A stretch of 64,000 bases of DNA from Porites lobata (taxonomy: Eukaryota > Cnidaria > Anthozoa > Scleractinia > Poritidae). The stretch spans positions 1,314,001 to 1,378,000 of the forward strand of contig CALNXK010000132.1 of assembly GCA_942486035.1 (NCBI GenBank), written 5' to 3'. This document shows, in pieces, positions 11,868-24,314 of the stretch. The stretch's first letter is position 1; each line of letters opens with the position of its first letter. A program made the translations under genes and the position numbers. Below the pieces are notes generated by a model that was given only the letters and a program-made list of their open reading frames with translations, searched no databases and had not been told where the DNA came from.

Positions 11868-12165
11868 AAAGTTACAGTAGTTGGTGTAGTTGCTGTAGAT
11901 GGTGTAGTTAGTGTAGTAGGTGTAGTATATGTAGCTGCTGTAGCTACTGTAGTTTGTGTAGTTGCTGTAGTTACTGTAGTTCCTGTAGGTGTCGTTACTA
12001 TAGTTAGTGTAGTTGCTGTAGTATATGTAGATTGTGTAGTATGTGTAGTTGCTGTAGTTGGTGTAGTTGGTGTAGTCGGTGTGGTAGGTGTAGTTAGTGT
12101 AGTTGGTGTTGTACATGTAGTTGGTGTAGTTTGTGTAGTTGGTGTAGTTAGTGTGTTTGGTGTAG
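11868..12165. repeat. 9-bp-type minisatellite, block 1
   Basis: Tandem repeats built on TGTAGTTGG-like words, period about 9 with 12-base variants. The block ends exactly at the 38-base segment shared with 2675-2712. The threonine/tyrosine- and valine-rich frames on both strands are products of the period and are not called as genes. Confidence 0.9.
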
Positions 12166-12171
12166 TATTGC

Positions 12172-12203
<32 letters not shown>
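12166..12203. repeat. 38-bp segment shared with 2675-2712 (inverted)
   Basis: This stretch, containing TGGTTTTCAGTGTCACGCCA, is the exact reverse complement of 2675-2712. In both places it directly borders a minisatellite, but the two minisatellites are unrelated in sequence and period. Confidence 0.9.
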
Positions 12204-12214
<11 letters not shown>

Positions 12215-12775
12215 TCAAAACCATTCGACAGATAATTTCCAGAATCTGGGAAATGAACGGATGTAAATACACAAAGACCCTCGCCAAGATTTGGGTCAAA
12301 GGAATGATTCGTATACGAGATATCCGAGGAATGTTTTACCCAAATTTATAGAGCTTTGTATGGAGACGCCATGCTGGAGCTCATCAGGATGAGCTCCAAA
12401 CATGGCGGACGGAAACCAACAGAAACATCTGTTACCGAGTTTTGCTACAAAAGCGTGAATTTACTCCTAGAGGAACTCACAAACATTAAAGTAATACCTT
12501 TTCTAATACTTGAACTTTTTAGATAGCAAAATTCCTCGAAAAAAGTCACTTTTTTAACCTAAATGACAGCTCTCTCGGCCGTCATGTAAATGTTGCGTCA
12601 CGCAAAAGCTTAGAAATTCAAGAGTACTCTACTACAAAACCAAGAAACCTTTTAGAGCGAAAATTTGTTTGAAAGTTAGTTTTCAGCTGCTCTAATACAC
12701 CATGAAAGTAAACTCGGTAGGATCGATAGTTTTGTAGTTTGAATTTTAGTGACGTCATGTGAAAACCAACAATAT
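12204..12775. repeat. Interspersed repeat between minisatellite blocks
   Basis: Contains a hairpin around 12368-12410 (GGAGCTCATC / GATGAGCTCC) and a phrase GGAGACGCCAT followed by GGCGGACGGAAACCAACA. A related phrase occurs at 20735-20800. No coding signal is seen. Confidence 0.5.
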
Positions 12776-13430
12776 ATAGTTGGTGTAGTTGCTGTAGTTG
12801 GTATAAGTGCTGTAGTTAGTGTAGTTGACGTAGTATGTGTAGTACGTGTAGTTGGTGTAGGTTGTGTAGTTGGTTTAGTTAGTGTAGTTGGTGTAGTATA
12901 TGTAGTTGGTGTAGTTGCTGTAGTATATGTAGCTAGTGTAGTTGGCGTAGTATATGTAGTTGGTGTAGTTGCTGTAGTTACTGTAGTTTGTGTAGTTGCT
13001 GTAGTTAGTGTAGTCAGTGTAGTTGTTGGAGTTGGTGTAGTTACTGTAGTTGGTGTGGGAGGTGTAGTTAGTGTAGTTGCTGTAGTATTTGCAGTGATTG
13101 TGGTTGGTGTAGTTACTGTATTTTGGCGTAGTTGGTGTATTTTGGTATAGGTTGGTGTATTTTGGCGTAGCTTGTGTAGTTGGTGTAGTTTGGTGTAGTT
13201 GTTGTAGTTTTTGTCGTTATACAAGATTTATTCTAACAGATAATAACCAAAATTAGGTTGGTGTAATTTTGTGTAGTTGGTGTAGTTTGGTGTAGTTGTG
13301 TGTAGTTGGTGTAGTTTGGTGTAGTAGGTGTAGTTTTGTGTAGCTGGTGTAGTTGCAGGTGTAGTTTGGTGTAGTTGGTGTAAGTTGATATAGTTTGGTG
13401 TAGTTTGGCTTACTTACTGTAGTTGCTGTA
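12776..13430. repeat. 9-bp-type minisatellite, block 2
   Basis: Same word family and same orientation as block 1. Toward the right the words change to TTTGGTGTAGT variants, suggesting later local expansion. Confidence 0.9.
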
Positions 13431-13790
13431 GGAAATTAATAGTGGTGATTTGCTAACACCTGTGAAATCTAACGCAACTTTCTCAAGGTTGCTTCTTTGA
13501 GAGGCTCGTTACTTTCCCAGACTTTAAAGTAATATACAGAAGAGGTGTTTATTACTGCGATCATCTACCCAACATAATGCAAAAGAAATCTAAAACTAAC
13601 TTTACCCGTTGAAAGCTTTATAACATGGTAAAAAAATTATGATAATATTTCAAAATAAGCGAGTTAACAAAGCAACATTATTTCATTAAACAAACAAGCA
13701 CAACAACACCCTCAACATAAAAAAATATATATTAAACAGAGAAAGTGCCGATGACGCACACAACAGCTTTTTGGTGTTCAAGTAAGTTAA
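13431..13790. other. Spacer between opposed minisatellite blocks
   Basis: About 360 bases of non-repetitive AT-rich sequence. It is where the minisatellite changes strand orientation. No gene or RNA is visible. Confidence 0.6.
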
Positions 13791-13794
13791 GATT

Positions 13795-14608
13795 TACGTA
13801 CCAAACTAAACCAACTACACCAAACTACACCAAACTACACCAACTACACACAACTACACCAAACTACACCAACTACACAAAACTACACCAACTACACCAA
13901 CTGCACAAAACTACACCAAACTACACCTACTACACCAAACTACTCCAACTACACCAAACTAGACCAACTACACCAAACTATAGCTACACCAACTACACAA
14001 AACTACACCTACTACACCAACCTACACCAAACTACACCTTCTACACCAAACTCCACCAAACTACACCAACTACACACAACTACACCAAACTACACCAACT
14101 GCACAAAACTACACCAAACTACACCTACTTAACCAAACTACACCAAACTACACCAAACTACACCATCTACACCAAACTACACCAACTACACCAAACTACA
14201 CCAGACTACACCTACTACACAAAACTACATCAACTACACCAAATTACACCAACTACAGCTACAACATCATTTACTGCAACTACACTAACTACACCAACAA
14301 CAGTTACTACACCAACTAAAGCTGCTACAGCAACTACACATAGTACACACGCTACAACTACTACACCAACTACACCAACTAAGACTGCTACACCAGCTAC
14401 GGTAAATACACCATTTACAGCAACTACACTAACTACAGCTACTACACCAACTACAGCAACTACACTAACTACACCAACTACACCAACCACAGCTACTACA
14501 CCAGCTACAGCAACTACACTAACTACACCAACTACACCAACTGCAGCAACTACACCTACTACAGCAACTACATTAACTACAGCAACTACACATACTACAG
14601 CAGCTGAT
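13795..14608. repeat. 9-bp-type minisatellite, block 3 (inverted)
   Basis: The reverse-complement form of the blocks at 11868 and 12776, built on ACTACACCA and CAACTACAC words. The first half (to about 14250) is dominated by the ACCAAACTACACC variant and the second half by ACAGCAACTACAC variants. A frame is open throughout (13745-14611), but the encoded product is only T/P/N/Y repeats with no start context or family. Confidence 0.9.
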
Positions 14609-14679
14609 TGACTGCAGCAAGAGTTGTTCGAACGAGGAAGAGCTGCGGTCGTTTGCGTTGCCTGCAGACCAGCGTCGTG

Positions 14680-17600
14680 TCACCAAGGGGAAGCAAAACG
14701 TAGTTACCGTGGTTTCGTAACTGTTGTGACAGGGATCATTATCATCGTTCTTCTTTAGTTTTGTTTGGGGGAGTACGTGTTTTTATACTTGTTTTTGTAT
14801 TGCGTGTTATTGTTTTTCATGTAATAATTTATGTTGCGATGCTGTACATAAATTATCCTCTGTTTGGAGATTTTGCATTTTCAGCAGGTTTTGTAAGGGA
14901 GTATACTGATGTTAGTTACATTGCTGGAGAAGGTGTGGAGTTAAACTATACATAAGGCATTACCTATTCAAAAACCGTTCTCTGTATATCTCGTTTCATG
15001 CTAGAATAATTTGAAATTGACGTCTAAAATTCATCCCACATCCTGTGTAATGTAGCGCTGGGAACGTTAACATGTTGTCACCTGAAGTTTTAGTAAACCT
15101 TAAAAAAGGAAAGGCTCATTACAGCACACAGTTTACTTGGTTGCCGACTTCATCTATGAGAATCTGTTGATTGCACAAGAAACAAGACAGTGTCCCTTGT
15201 CCGCATTATACCATTTTTTTAGAGTTATTAAAATTACCCCCAGCAAAGTGGCAGCCCACCCTCACAGGTAATAAACGACCGGCCTCTTTAATAGTATCAC
15301 ACTATTGTATTTTTGTTTACAAAAATTCAGAGGCAGCTTACCGACACGTTGCAAAAAGAAGCGAGTAACGACTTCTTTTTTGGTTTGAAATTACTACAAT
15401 AAAAAGTGATACGAAGATGCCATTTGAACGAGTTACATAATTGTGTAATTACCTGAAGTACCTCAAAACTAGCAGGGGTTATAAAAACAAATCTAGAGGC
15501 CTGAATATAAGTCGTCTTATCATGCGTTTTCGTTTTTTGTTTACACCACGTCAAAGTGAATTTCACTCTCCGTCTGTTTGAGAAGGATTTTCTGCATTGT
15601 GTATTTTTTAAGTATTTTTTCCGTAACCATTCCGCACTTTTAGATAGTCAGTGCTAACAAGCACTATTTTGCCAGCTGAAAAGTCTCTCGAAAAGTTTTC
15701 GGGATCCTCATTAAGCACCCGATAATTATCGGAGTTAAAATTACGTGCTCATTTTCGGGCCCCAAAAATCGTTGCGTTTTAGAGAAACACATGAAAACGT
15801 TTACGGGAAACTTTCGAGAGACTTTTTGGGTGAGAAAGAAAAGTTTTCCGAGGACTTTCGAGAAACGAACGCAAGCTTCCTCGTAGCCGTATCTCTTGCA
15901 TTTCGAGCAACAAACTAAACTCTGACTGTCATTCCTAACTAGTTAGCAGGACGCGCTGAGTGCTTTTGACCGTAACGTTGTATTGCTTTCTATGCCTGCC
16001 GGCGTTTTGGTAGATGTACTGACCGGTACTTTTCTCCCAGCACCAGTGCTGCATGTACAAGTACGCTGCATATGTTAGAGATTTTGGCTTGACGACTTTT
16101 TTTAAAGATTTTTAACTCCATGACGATTTGTGACAGCCGAAAACAGCGATTTGATTTATACTTTGTCTGTTTGTTTTTTTTTTTTACCTAGTGTGGTATT
16201 TGTTCAAGCTCTGTAACCTTTATTCGTACTTTGGTCCATTGCGGTCTGCGGTTGATTTGCTGCCCAACCAACAACGTGAAAACAATCCAAAACTGAAGAT
16301 ATTGAGCACAAATAAACTCATATATTAATTATCAATTAATCATAAAGATTTTAAGTGGATTGTCGCCACTGTTTTTACGAAACTTTTTTGAACGACCTCA
16401 TAGACTAAAATAATGAATCCGGAAAAAACAACGAATGCCAAAGAAGCTTCCATCGTTTATTTAAGTCCAGCCATCTCAGCCTGCAACAGCCCGTACTTTC
16501 CTTTAGGCTGTTAGGCAAGCTGGAAGCTTTACATATTTACACGGAAATGAACGAACTTTTCAAATTAATGTTAATTCAATTAACCAGGATGTTTTCCTTA
16601 GCAAGCTGCCGATAATGCACTTTTCTTTCTTCTTTTTCTTTCTTTTTCCCCATATCAGCAGTTGAAACGTGTATTTAACAATGTACTCTATCTCGCAGAA
16701 TCTATAATTATAACATTTGATTTCGAAGAGATAAATGTTTTAATTGAGGAACCGTTCAACCTTGCAGGCGAGTGTAAAAAAACAATGAAATGTTACAATA
16801 TAATGGTGTTCACAGTGACGTCAAGAAATTGTCAAGTCATAATAGCGAGGTTTTACGAATTCTTATTTACACTAGGTTGAAGACAAACAAAAATTAAATC
16901 TCTGTACAAGTTTCCATTCCCGTAGCATGTTTCGTTTTGAAAATACAGCAACTTGAACTTCCGAGTTTTCATAGCCTGCGAACAAGCTCTCGTCTTTGGG
17001 CGAGCAAAGCGAGTCTCGCGAGAACGACTGTATTAATTCCTGTATTATCATTTCTAACTAGTTAGCAGGACGCGCTGAGTGCTTTTGACCGTAACGTTGT
17101 ATTGCTTTCTATGCCTGCCGGCGTTTTGGTAGATGTACTGAGAGGTACTTTTCTCCCAGCACCAGTGCTGGGAGAATCATTATTTATTAAGGATGCAAAA
17201 AATCGTAGAAATCGGTTGAATCTTTCATTCTGAAAACCGCGAATCAGAAACATAACCAACACGCATATAAACGCATAAAAATAGGAACGGGTCACCTTAA
17301 TTGACGAACCGTTCAACCTTGAAGGCGAGTGTAATAAACAAGGAAATTTTACAATAGGTCTATATAAAGATACGGTGAATCTTTTATGACAATAATAGCT
17401 GATTGCCGTGTTTCTGGTGGGTTATAGACCTTTTCACGGTTTATGACGCCATCTTGGCTGGGGGGCAAACACGAGTAAAATTACAGTGAAAGTATGGGAT
17501 TTTGGCCCACTTGGAACCACTATAACTCCGCTACATTAAGAGGCGGATTTCCAACATTTGCCACTACTTTAAATAGTTTGATTGATGTCATTCATTCAAC

Positions 17601-20600
17601 AGAAGATGAGGCTATTAAAGATGGCACGACGTCCGTAAATTCGAATTATAAATCTTCTCACCTGGCTTCGAATTTCATGGTAATTTGCATAATGTTGATT
17701 AGAGGGGTTTGTATGAAATCTTAAAAATTCCTTAACGGTGGTTATAACCTGAATCTCTTCTTCTTTGAGTTATACTTTGTTTATTTACAAAAGTTATCTG
17801 CCTTTGTCCTTAAAATCATTTCACCAATTTATCTCCTAATCCCAGAACCATTCTGGAATTCAATTCATCAAATTCTTTACGGAAATTTGCATAAAGGGCG
17901 CTAGTTGTTCAGGCTCACGGATTTGCTGTGTTGCTGTCTACTTTGAATAATTCCAGCAGTGGAACAGTAACAATTTTCTTAGACCTCTTTTTACATCCAA
18001 GAGTTTATACGAGAATACAATTTGTTGTTCTGGTCGCAAAGGACAAGTGCAGCCGATCAGGAAAGCTGTTTAATAAATTCTGTATAGAAGCAATCACATA
18101 GCATTGCTGAATCCGAAAGGTAAATGTCTCTAGCGGATTTGACTTCGAAAAAAAGTGATTTTAACCAACATTGCAGATAAGTGTAATAGACAAATGTTAG
18201 ATTAGTTCTGCATTTGGATGTAGTTTGCCTACGAACCGGTAGTTTCCTAGGAAATTATGATAGCTTACTGATGGTCGTGCTTCTGGTTTATTCAAAGACC
18301 ATCACAAGGCGGTGATACAGTGTTTAAAAAATCAGCTGTAGCACATTTAAACGCCGTATTTTTCATGAGCCGAACCTAATTCGAATTAAGGCCAACCCAG
18401 ATTATTTATTGGTTCAGACGCCGATCTTAATTCTACCCGAATCAAATTCAGAAGGAGAACAGTTCTCATATCGTTATTAGAGACCTTTAGCATCAGGTTT
18501 TTCATGGGAAACCGCAAACTGGAGTTTACCGTTACGCGTTTAAAGTCTCACGTTGCTAAGATTTCAAATTTTAGCAAGACGTTCATTTGTTGTTTAGTGC
18601 CGCCATATTTTTTCATCAAGTCGAAGTGCATCACTTTTATCGCCCAAAAGACAGGAATAAATCATTGATTCGAGTTCAAAAATCCAACATACACATCGCA
18701 GATGGATATAAAAAGCTATTTCGTGCCTTTAAACGCGAGGTTGTACAGTTTTTAGTGGCAAAAAACCTTGCCGTAAGTCACTTACCGCTGGAAGAGCTTC
18801 CTGCCGTTCAAGCGTGATCTGCGAACTGCAGGCCGTGGTCACGTGACATTTTGCGGTTTGTTTCCGAGGAAGAGACTCTCGTCCTAACGCGAACCTAGGA
18901 TGTCCAACCCTCACAAAAGGTCGGCTAATTCAAGTTAAACAAGTGTTCATATACTAAGTTAGCTACTTATTTGAACCTCAAGCAGTTCGGCTACAACAAG
19001 CTTATTCCACTGTCTTGCGATCGCGTTTGCAGCTTGCAGTTCACGTTTGAACGGCACGAAGGGCCTCCAGCGGTAAGTGACTTAAGGTAAGGTTTTTTGC
19101 CACTAAAAATTGTACAGCCTCGCGTTTAAAGGCACGAAATAGCTTTTTATATCCGTCTGGGATGTGTTTATTGGATTTTTGAACTCAAATCATTGAATTA
19201 TTCCAGGTTTTCGGGCAATAAAAGTGACGTACTTCGACTTGATGAAAAAAAAAAAAACAAAACATGGCGGCACTAAACAACAAATGAACGCCTTGCTAAA
19301 ATTTGAAATCTTAGCAATGTGATATGAATTTGGTTCCAGTGTCTCAGACTAATGGTTAAGGCCGAATAACCTTCGAAAATAACAGGGGTTGAAAATATGA
19401 TTTAAGAAATAATAAATCCCTGTCATCAGGCTCCAACTTCAAGTAGATATCTTAGGCCCGGTTCAGACGCCGTAATGAGCCTAATACATTGAACCTAATA
19501 CATTGAATTTCGGCATCTGAATCAACTAGTAGCGCCTGTTTCAATTTGGAACATCTCAGCCGTTCTTTCCGCCTAGCCGGGCCGGGAATTTGGCATTTGG
19601 ATCGACTTTGGAACGCCTTTGATTCAGACGCCGAACTTTTCATGTACTGAACCTAATGCAGAAATTCTTGTAACATATTTTATTAGCAGTTTGACCGAAA
19701 TGAGAATTGTTCTCCTGTCTGAATTCAATTGTTCTCCTGTCTCAATTCAGCCGGTCTAAATAATCTGAGTCGGTTTTAATTCGAATTAGGTTCGGCTCAT
19801 GAAAAGTACGGCGCCTAAATGTGCTACAGCCGATTTTTTAAACACTGTATCACCGCCTTGTGATGGTCTTTGAATAAACCAGAAGCGCGACAATCAGTAA
19901 GCTGTCCTAGGAAACTACCGGTTCGTAGGCAAACTACATCCTAATGCAGAACTAATCTAACATTTTTCGGAAACAAATCGGCTAGAGACATTTACCCTTC
20001 GGAATCAGCAATGCTATGTGGTTGCTTCGATACAGCATTTATTAAACAGCTTCCCTGTGCGGCCGCACTTGTTCTTTGCGACCTGAACAACAAATTGTAT
20101 TCTCGTATAAACTCTTGGATGTAAAAAGAGGTCTAAGAAAATTGTTACCGTTCCACTGCTGGAATTATTCAAAGCAGACAGCAACACAGCAAATCCGTCA
20201 TCCTGAACAACTTACCCCCCTTTATGCAAATTTCCGTAAAGAAGTTGATGCGTAACACCGCAATTAGCTATTATTTTCATAAATTTTCTTTGCGACCTGA
20301 ATAACAAATTGTATTCTCGTATAAACGTTTGGATGTAAAAAGAGGTCTAAGAAAATTGTTACCGTTCCACTGCTGGAATTATTCAAAGCAGACAGCAACA
20401 CAGCAAATCCGTCAGCCTGAACAACTAGCGTCCTTATGCAAATTTCCGTAAAGAATTTGATGCGTAACACCGCAGTTAGCTATTATTTTCATAAACAAAG
20501 GCTTGCATGGTATAGGGTGTTACCATTCACCATATCTTGATACAGACCTACAGATCGTTTTCACTATCACGCAACAAAAAAATAAATTGGAAACCGTCCA

Positions 20601-22058
20601 GTAGAAGAAGGCAAGAAAAGGAAATGTTATAAAAGACTAATATAAAAACAATTTGTCCAAGTCCCAGGTCTTTGTGGCCCAGAGTTTCTGAGTTGTTTGC
20701 CAAAACGTTTCACGCATCTTTGCAGAGCATTGTGCGGAGACGCCATATTGGTGTACCGTTTTGGTGCACCAATATGGCCGCCGGAAATCAACAAAAACAT
20801 CTGGAGTACAGGTATCACTGGTACTGGAGGAAAGCTCAGCACATCTAACAAAACGCCATCAGGCATAGGAACAATACAACGTTTCCGTCAAAAGCACTCA
20901 GCGCGTCCTGCTAACTAGTTAGCAATGACAGTCAGAGTTTAGTTTGTTCCTCGGAATGCAAGAGATACGGCTACAAGGAAGCTTGCGTTCGTTTGTCGAA
21001 AGTCCCCGGAAAACGTTTTTTTTTTTTTCACCCAAAAAGTCTCTCCAAAGTTTCCCGTAAAGGTCTTCATGTGTTTTTCTTTAACGCACCGATTTTTCGG
21101 ACCCGAAAATGAGGACGTAATTTTAACTCCGATAATTCTCGGGTGCTCAATGAGAGATCCTAAAAACTTTCGAGAGACTTTTCAGCCGGCAAAATTAGTC
21201 CTTGTGAGCATTGACTGACTAAAAGTGCGGAAAGCTTACAGAAGTCAGGCTTCACTTTTTAAAAAACAGACAATGCAGACAATCCTTCTCAAACAGACGG
21301 ACAGTGAAATTAACTTTGACGTTGTGGATAACAAAAAAAGAAACCGCATGATAAGACGACTAATATATTCAGGCTTCTAGATTTGTTTTTATAACCCCTA
21401 CTAGTTTTGAGGTACTTTAGGCAATTACATAATCTCGTTCAAATGGCATCTTCGAATCACTTTTATTGTAGCAATTTTGAACCAAAAAAGAAGTCATTAT
21501 TTTACTCGCTTCTTTCTGCAACGTGTCGGTAAGCTTAAACAGAAGCTAAATTTTTAACAGGTCCCTGAATTTTTGTAAAAATATATGCATATATATAGAC
21601 CAGTAGGTGAACTACTCAAATCCTGAGTGCATGGGTGTTTAATACAAGCCTGTTTCGTAGGCCACCGAAAAGGTGACCCACTCTTCAGTTAAACTCCATT
21701 ATAACACTGAAGCGTCAGGGTCTACATCAAGAAAAGTGATCGCGTGATAAAAACGGTTACATATAACGTTTGAAATTTAAATTTAAAAAAAAAATTATAA
21801 AATGAAAAGCGCGCGCTTGCTCTCAATCGCCTACAACTCTTATACGAAACCTTAGTCACACGAAAGCTCGCGCTACAATCTCTGGCTTTCACATGTTCGA
21901 TTGTACCTTAGAATGAACTTGCGGCGATGTCTGGCTTTCACATGTTCGATTGTACCTTAGAATGAACATATAAACAAAACTAAAGGTTTAGTGATAATAA
22001 TGCCTATCACAACAGTTACGAAACCACGGTAACTGCGTTTTGCTTCCCCTTGTTAACA
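14680..22058. repeat. Composite of nested inverted repeats, ~7.4 kb
   Basis: The outer arms are 14680-14765 with 15310-16060 on the left and 20815-21575 with 21975-22058 on the right, in opposite orientation. Their ends share AGTTACCGTGGTTTCGTAAC (reverse-complemented on the right). An inner palindrome pairs about 17880-18850 with 19005-20245, and a partial second copy of part of its right arm lies at 20280-20480. A third copy of part of the arm core lies at 17041-17340 (matching 15938-16060). The arms differ by many small indels, so they are old. No transposase-like frame is visible. It is best read as several foldback elements inserted into or next to one another. Confidence 0.75.
21632..21698 (-). 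ncRNA. Hammerhead ribozyme (type I, short stem III), Penelope-type
   Basis: On the minus strand the sequence fits the hammerhead core. Stem I strand GTTTAA is followed by the invariant CTGAAGA (consensus CUGANGA). A 10-bp stem II, GTGGGTCACC with GGTGGCCTAC, closes a TTTTC loop. Then comes GAAA, a 3-bp stem III (ACA/TGT) with a GGCT loop, a cleavage triplet GTA (NUH class), and TTAAAC, which pairs back with GTTTAA. An internal loop follows in stem I, with further pairs beyond it. Minimal stem III is typical of hammerheads in Penelope-like retroelements and retrozymes. The surrounding sequence resembles a Penelope terminal repeat, but no reverse transcriptase is adjacent. Self-cleavage is predicted, not shown. 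Confidence 0.8.
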
Positions 22059-22139
22059 ATCAATATACAGCTATTTCAAGAAAGGTTGTCAGGAAAAATG
22101 TGCACGCGAGAATCCCGAAAGGTAATATGGGATATGATT

Positions 22140-22350
22140 AATACACTGTTCCTAACGACTGCAGCTGTCGAAAATACTTTTGTTGCTTTTCATTAGCACT
22201 CGCAAACATATGTCTGTAAAGTGAATTCGCCATAGAACACAGACAACACACATTTTTCAACAACATATTGACACCTTCCTCTTCTTCAACAGTTATCCAT
22301 TTCATCCCTACTTTGCAATTCACTCGGATCAAAAACATCCAACTCGTCCT
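22140..22350. repeat. R1 repeat, partial copy
   Basis: The part at 22250-22345 matches the reverse complement of 11460-11560, including a CATCCCTACTTTGCAATNCACTCG-like phrase. The rest of R1 is missing or too diverged to place. Confidence 0.65.
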
Positions 22351-22358
22351 AACATGAG

Positions 22359-22424
22359 ATCAGGCCCAATTTTAGCTGTTCTCATACATTCTCTCTAACG
22401 GCTTCCGCTAAAATTGGGCCTGAT
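22359..22424. repeat. 18-bp perfect hairpin MITE-like sequence
   Basis: ATCAGGCCCAATTTTAGC at 22359-22376 is exactly complementary to 22407-22424, with a 30-base loop. It directly follows the R1 fragment. Confidence 0.8.
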
Positions 22425-22429
22425 GCAAA

Positions 22430-23215
22430 CTCTCACAAGTTTGTGCTCACTGCGACAAGATTTTGGCGGCAACACTGATTAACTGTTAGAACAATGCACA
22501 AGATCTGATTAGCTGTTAGAATCAACGGAAATTGAAAGCGCTTATTCCTCGAGTGGTTGTTTTCGTGAATGATCCACCATCGGCGGAGAGAAGGATCGAT
22601 TTTGCTGTATTTTTTATTGTTTTATCGTCTTATGGCAGGATATGTCTTATTATTTTTTTCCAAGCTTACAAGCGGGCGGAATGCTCCAAATCCTGCAATC
22701 TGATTGGTTCCGAGAGCGGGCGGTATTTTACGATCTTGCCCGCTAACCCGGGCGGAATCGTTGGCAGCTTCATTCACAAGTTTGTTTGTTGTTTGTGAAT
22801 GAGCAAAACCCGTCATTTTCAAACCATTTTTCTTTTAAAACTTGCGCTATTATTAGCATTAGCTAGGGAAATTGCTACATGATGCAAAGTCGTTTCAAGA
22901 ATCTCACGCTTTTAAATATTGCCGGTCAAAAGATTCAATGATCCTCCTCGGCAAGACTGACAATTCTCGAATTTACAAGCTGCGAAACTTGGAAGATCTA
23001 GAAGAACTTCTTCTAAGCCTCAACCGTCCTATAGAAGAAGAATAATAAGTACTATTATGCTCTTCGCTATAACACTTGAAAATCTATAATGGCAGGTGAA
23101 AAGACAATTACTACAAGCAAACGCGAAATCTCTGAGCGAAAAATTTTAATCAAAGAACTGCCTTATTATAATTATACAGGAAGTCTTATAATGCTTTATG
23201 GCCAGTTTAATAATA
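22430..23215. other. No feature recognised
   Basis: GC is locally higher at 22670-22760. A frame at 23089 lies in the probable 5' region of the LINE fragment that follows. Otherwise I see nothing to name. Confidence 0.4.
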
Positions 23216-23219
23216 GTCT

Positions 23220-23945
23220 AATGGACAAACACCAGCTAACAAAATATGAGTTAAAAATTTGCCCAGCCTCTATGATATTAATTTATTTGACCTTAATACT
23301 ATATTAGATTCAAACATTAGCCCTTATGAAAACTTACACAACAATTAAATAAAAAGTAGAAATTTTTCTCCTCATGCTTTTCACCACGCCAAATCCACAT
23401 GGCCAGATAATTGCTTTTCTTTATTTCATAATAACATAACTAGCTTGAATCAGAACCTAGAAAATTTACAAACACATATTTTAGAAGAAACTGATTTTCA
23501 CTTCGATCTTATAGGAATCCCTGAGACGAAAATTACCAATGCAAATTTAGAAACTTCATCATTTAATATTTCGGGATATAGATTTGAATTCGCGCCGACG
23601 CCTCTATAGCCTTTGGAGGCGTTGGTCTTTTCATAGAAAAACAATATAACTACCGCGTTATTTAAAAAACTGCTCAGTAATAATGAATTCCAAGCGTTGT
23701 GGATAGAAATATCTTTTGTCAAGAAAAAAAAAATTATATGCGCTATTATGTATAGCAGCACAACAATCCAGATCGTTCTTGCAATATTTTGAAGAATCAG
23801 TTGAAAAATATTAGGCCACAGGAAAGCAACTTTGTATCCTAGGAGACTATAACCTCGATCTTTTGAAAATTGAAAGCTCAAAATATAGTCATGACTTTCT
23901 AATGTGCCTTCAAAGCTGCTATCTCATTCAAACAATGGAGTTCTC
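23220..23945 (+). pseudogene. CR1/L2-like LINE, endonuclease N-terminal fragment
   Basis: Broken plus-strand frames give STWPDNCFSLFHNNI, then LNQNLENLQTHILEE, FDLIGIPETKI, a GGVGLFIE segment, NNEFQALWIEISF, and at the end LGDYNLDLLK. The order matches the apurinic-like endonuclease domain of CR1/L2-type LINE ORF2, with the H-N-N-I motif near the start, IxETKI as the glutamate motif and GDYN(L)D as the metal-site motif. There are at least three frame changes and in-frame stops. The RT portion is absent: at about 23945 the sequence changes to an ORF1-like domain of another element. Confidence 0.8.
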
Positions 23946-24258
23946 CACTAATAATTCTAGTCTAAGAGCTCCGTCCTATCCCAAACCAATTGTTGCTCGT
24001 TTCAGTCATCATCAAGACAAAGATTATGTTCGCTCCTTATGTAAGAACTTAAAAGGAACCAACATCGGTTTCTCAGATGATTTCCCGAAAGAAATTGAAG
24101 AAATTCGTAGAAAACTTTATCCAGTGCTTAAAAAGGCCAAGCAGGACAAGCAAAAAGTCTTCTTTAATTTTGATAAATTGATTATCAACGGCCAAATATA
24201 CAGAGGAAAAGAAATTAAAGACCTTCCCTATTATTGTAAAATGGCAAAAAATTATTGA
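23945..24258 (+). pseudogene. L1/Tx1-like LINE ORF1 C-terminal fragment
   Basis: An open stretch encodes KPIVARFSHHQDKDYVRS, then LKGTNIGFSDDFPKEIEEIR, KLYPVLKKAKQDK and KLIINGQIYRG. This is the RRM/CTD-type RNA-binding end of ORF1 in L1- and Tx1-like LINEs (R/KPIVxxF, FPxEIxxxRxxL, VDKLxINGxxY). The fragment is about 100 residues and lacks the coiled coil. It lies on the same strand as the ORF2 that starts at 28262 and is separated from it by the 24315-28092 insertion, so it is probably the 5' part of the same LINE. Confidence 0.75.
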
Positions 24259-24314
24259 TGCTCTAATTCCATGATCGGTTTCAAACTGAACAGTGAATCC
24301 ACGTCCACTAGATG

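Noticed and set aside
11841..14611. Long Thr/Pro/Tyr- and Val/Gly-rich frames, up to 288 codons
   Set aside because: They follow from the 9-base period, which keeps all frames open. The products are pure repeats.
14761..14955. 64-codon hydrophobic frame after the minisatellite
   Set aside because: Membrane-like composition but in AT-rich, T-rich sequence where such frames are common; no homologous frame in the opposite arm.
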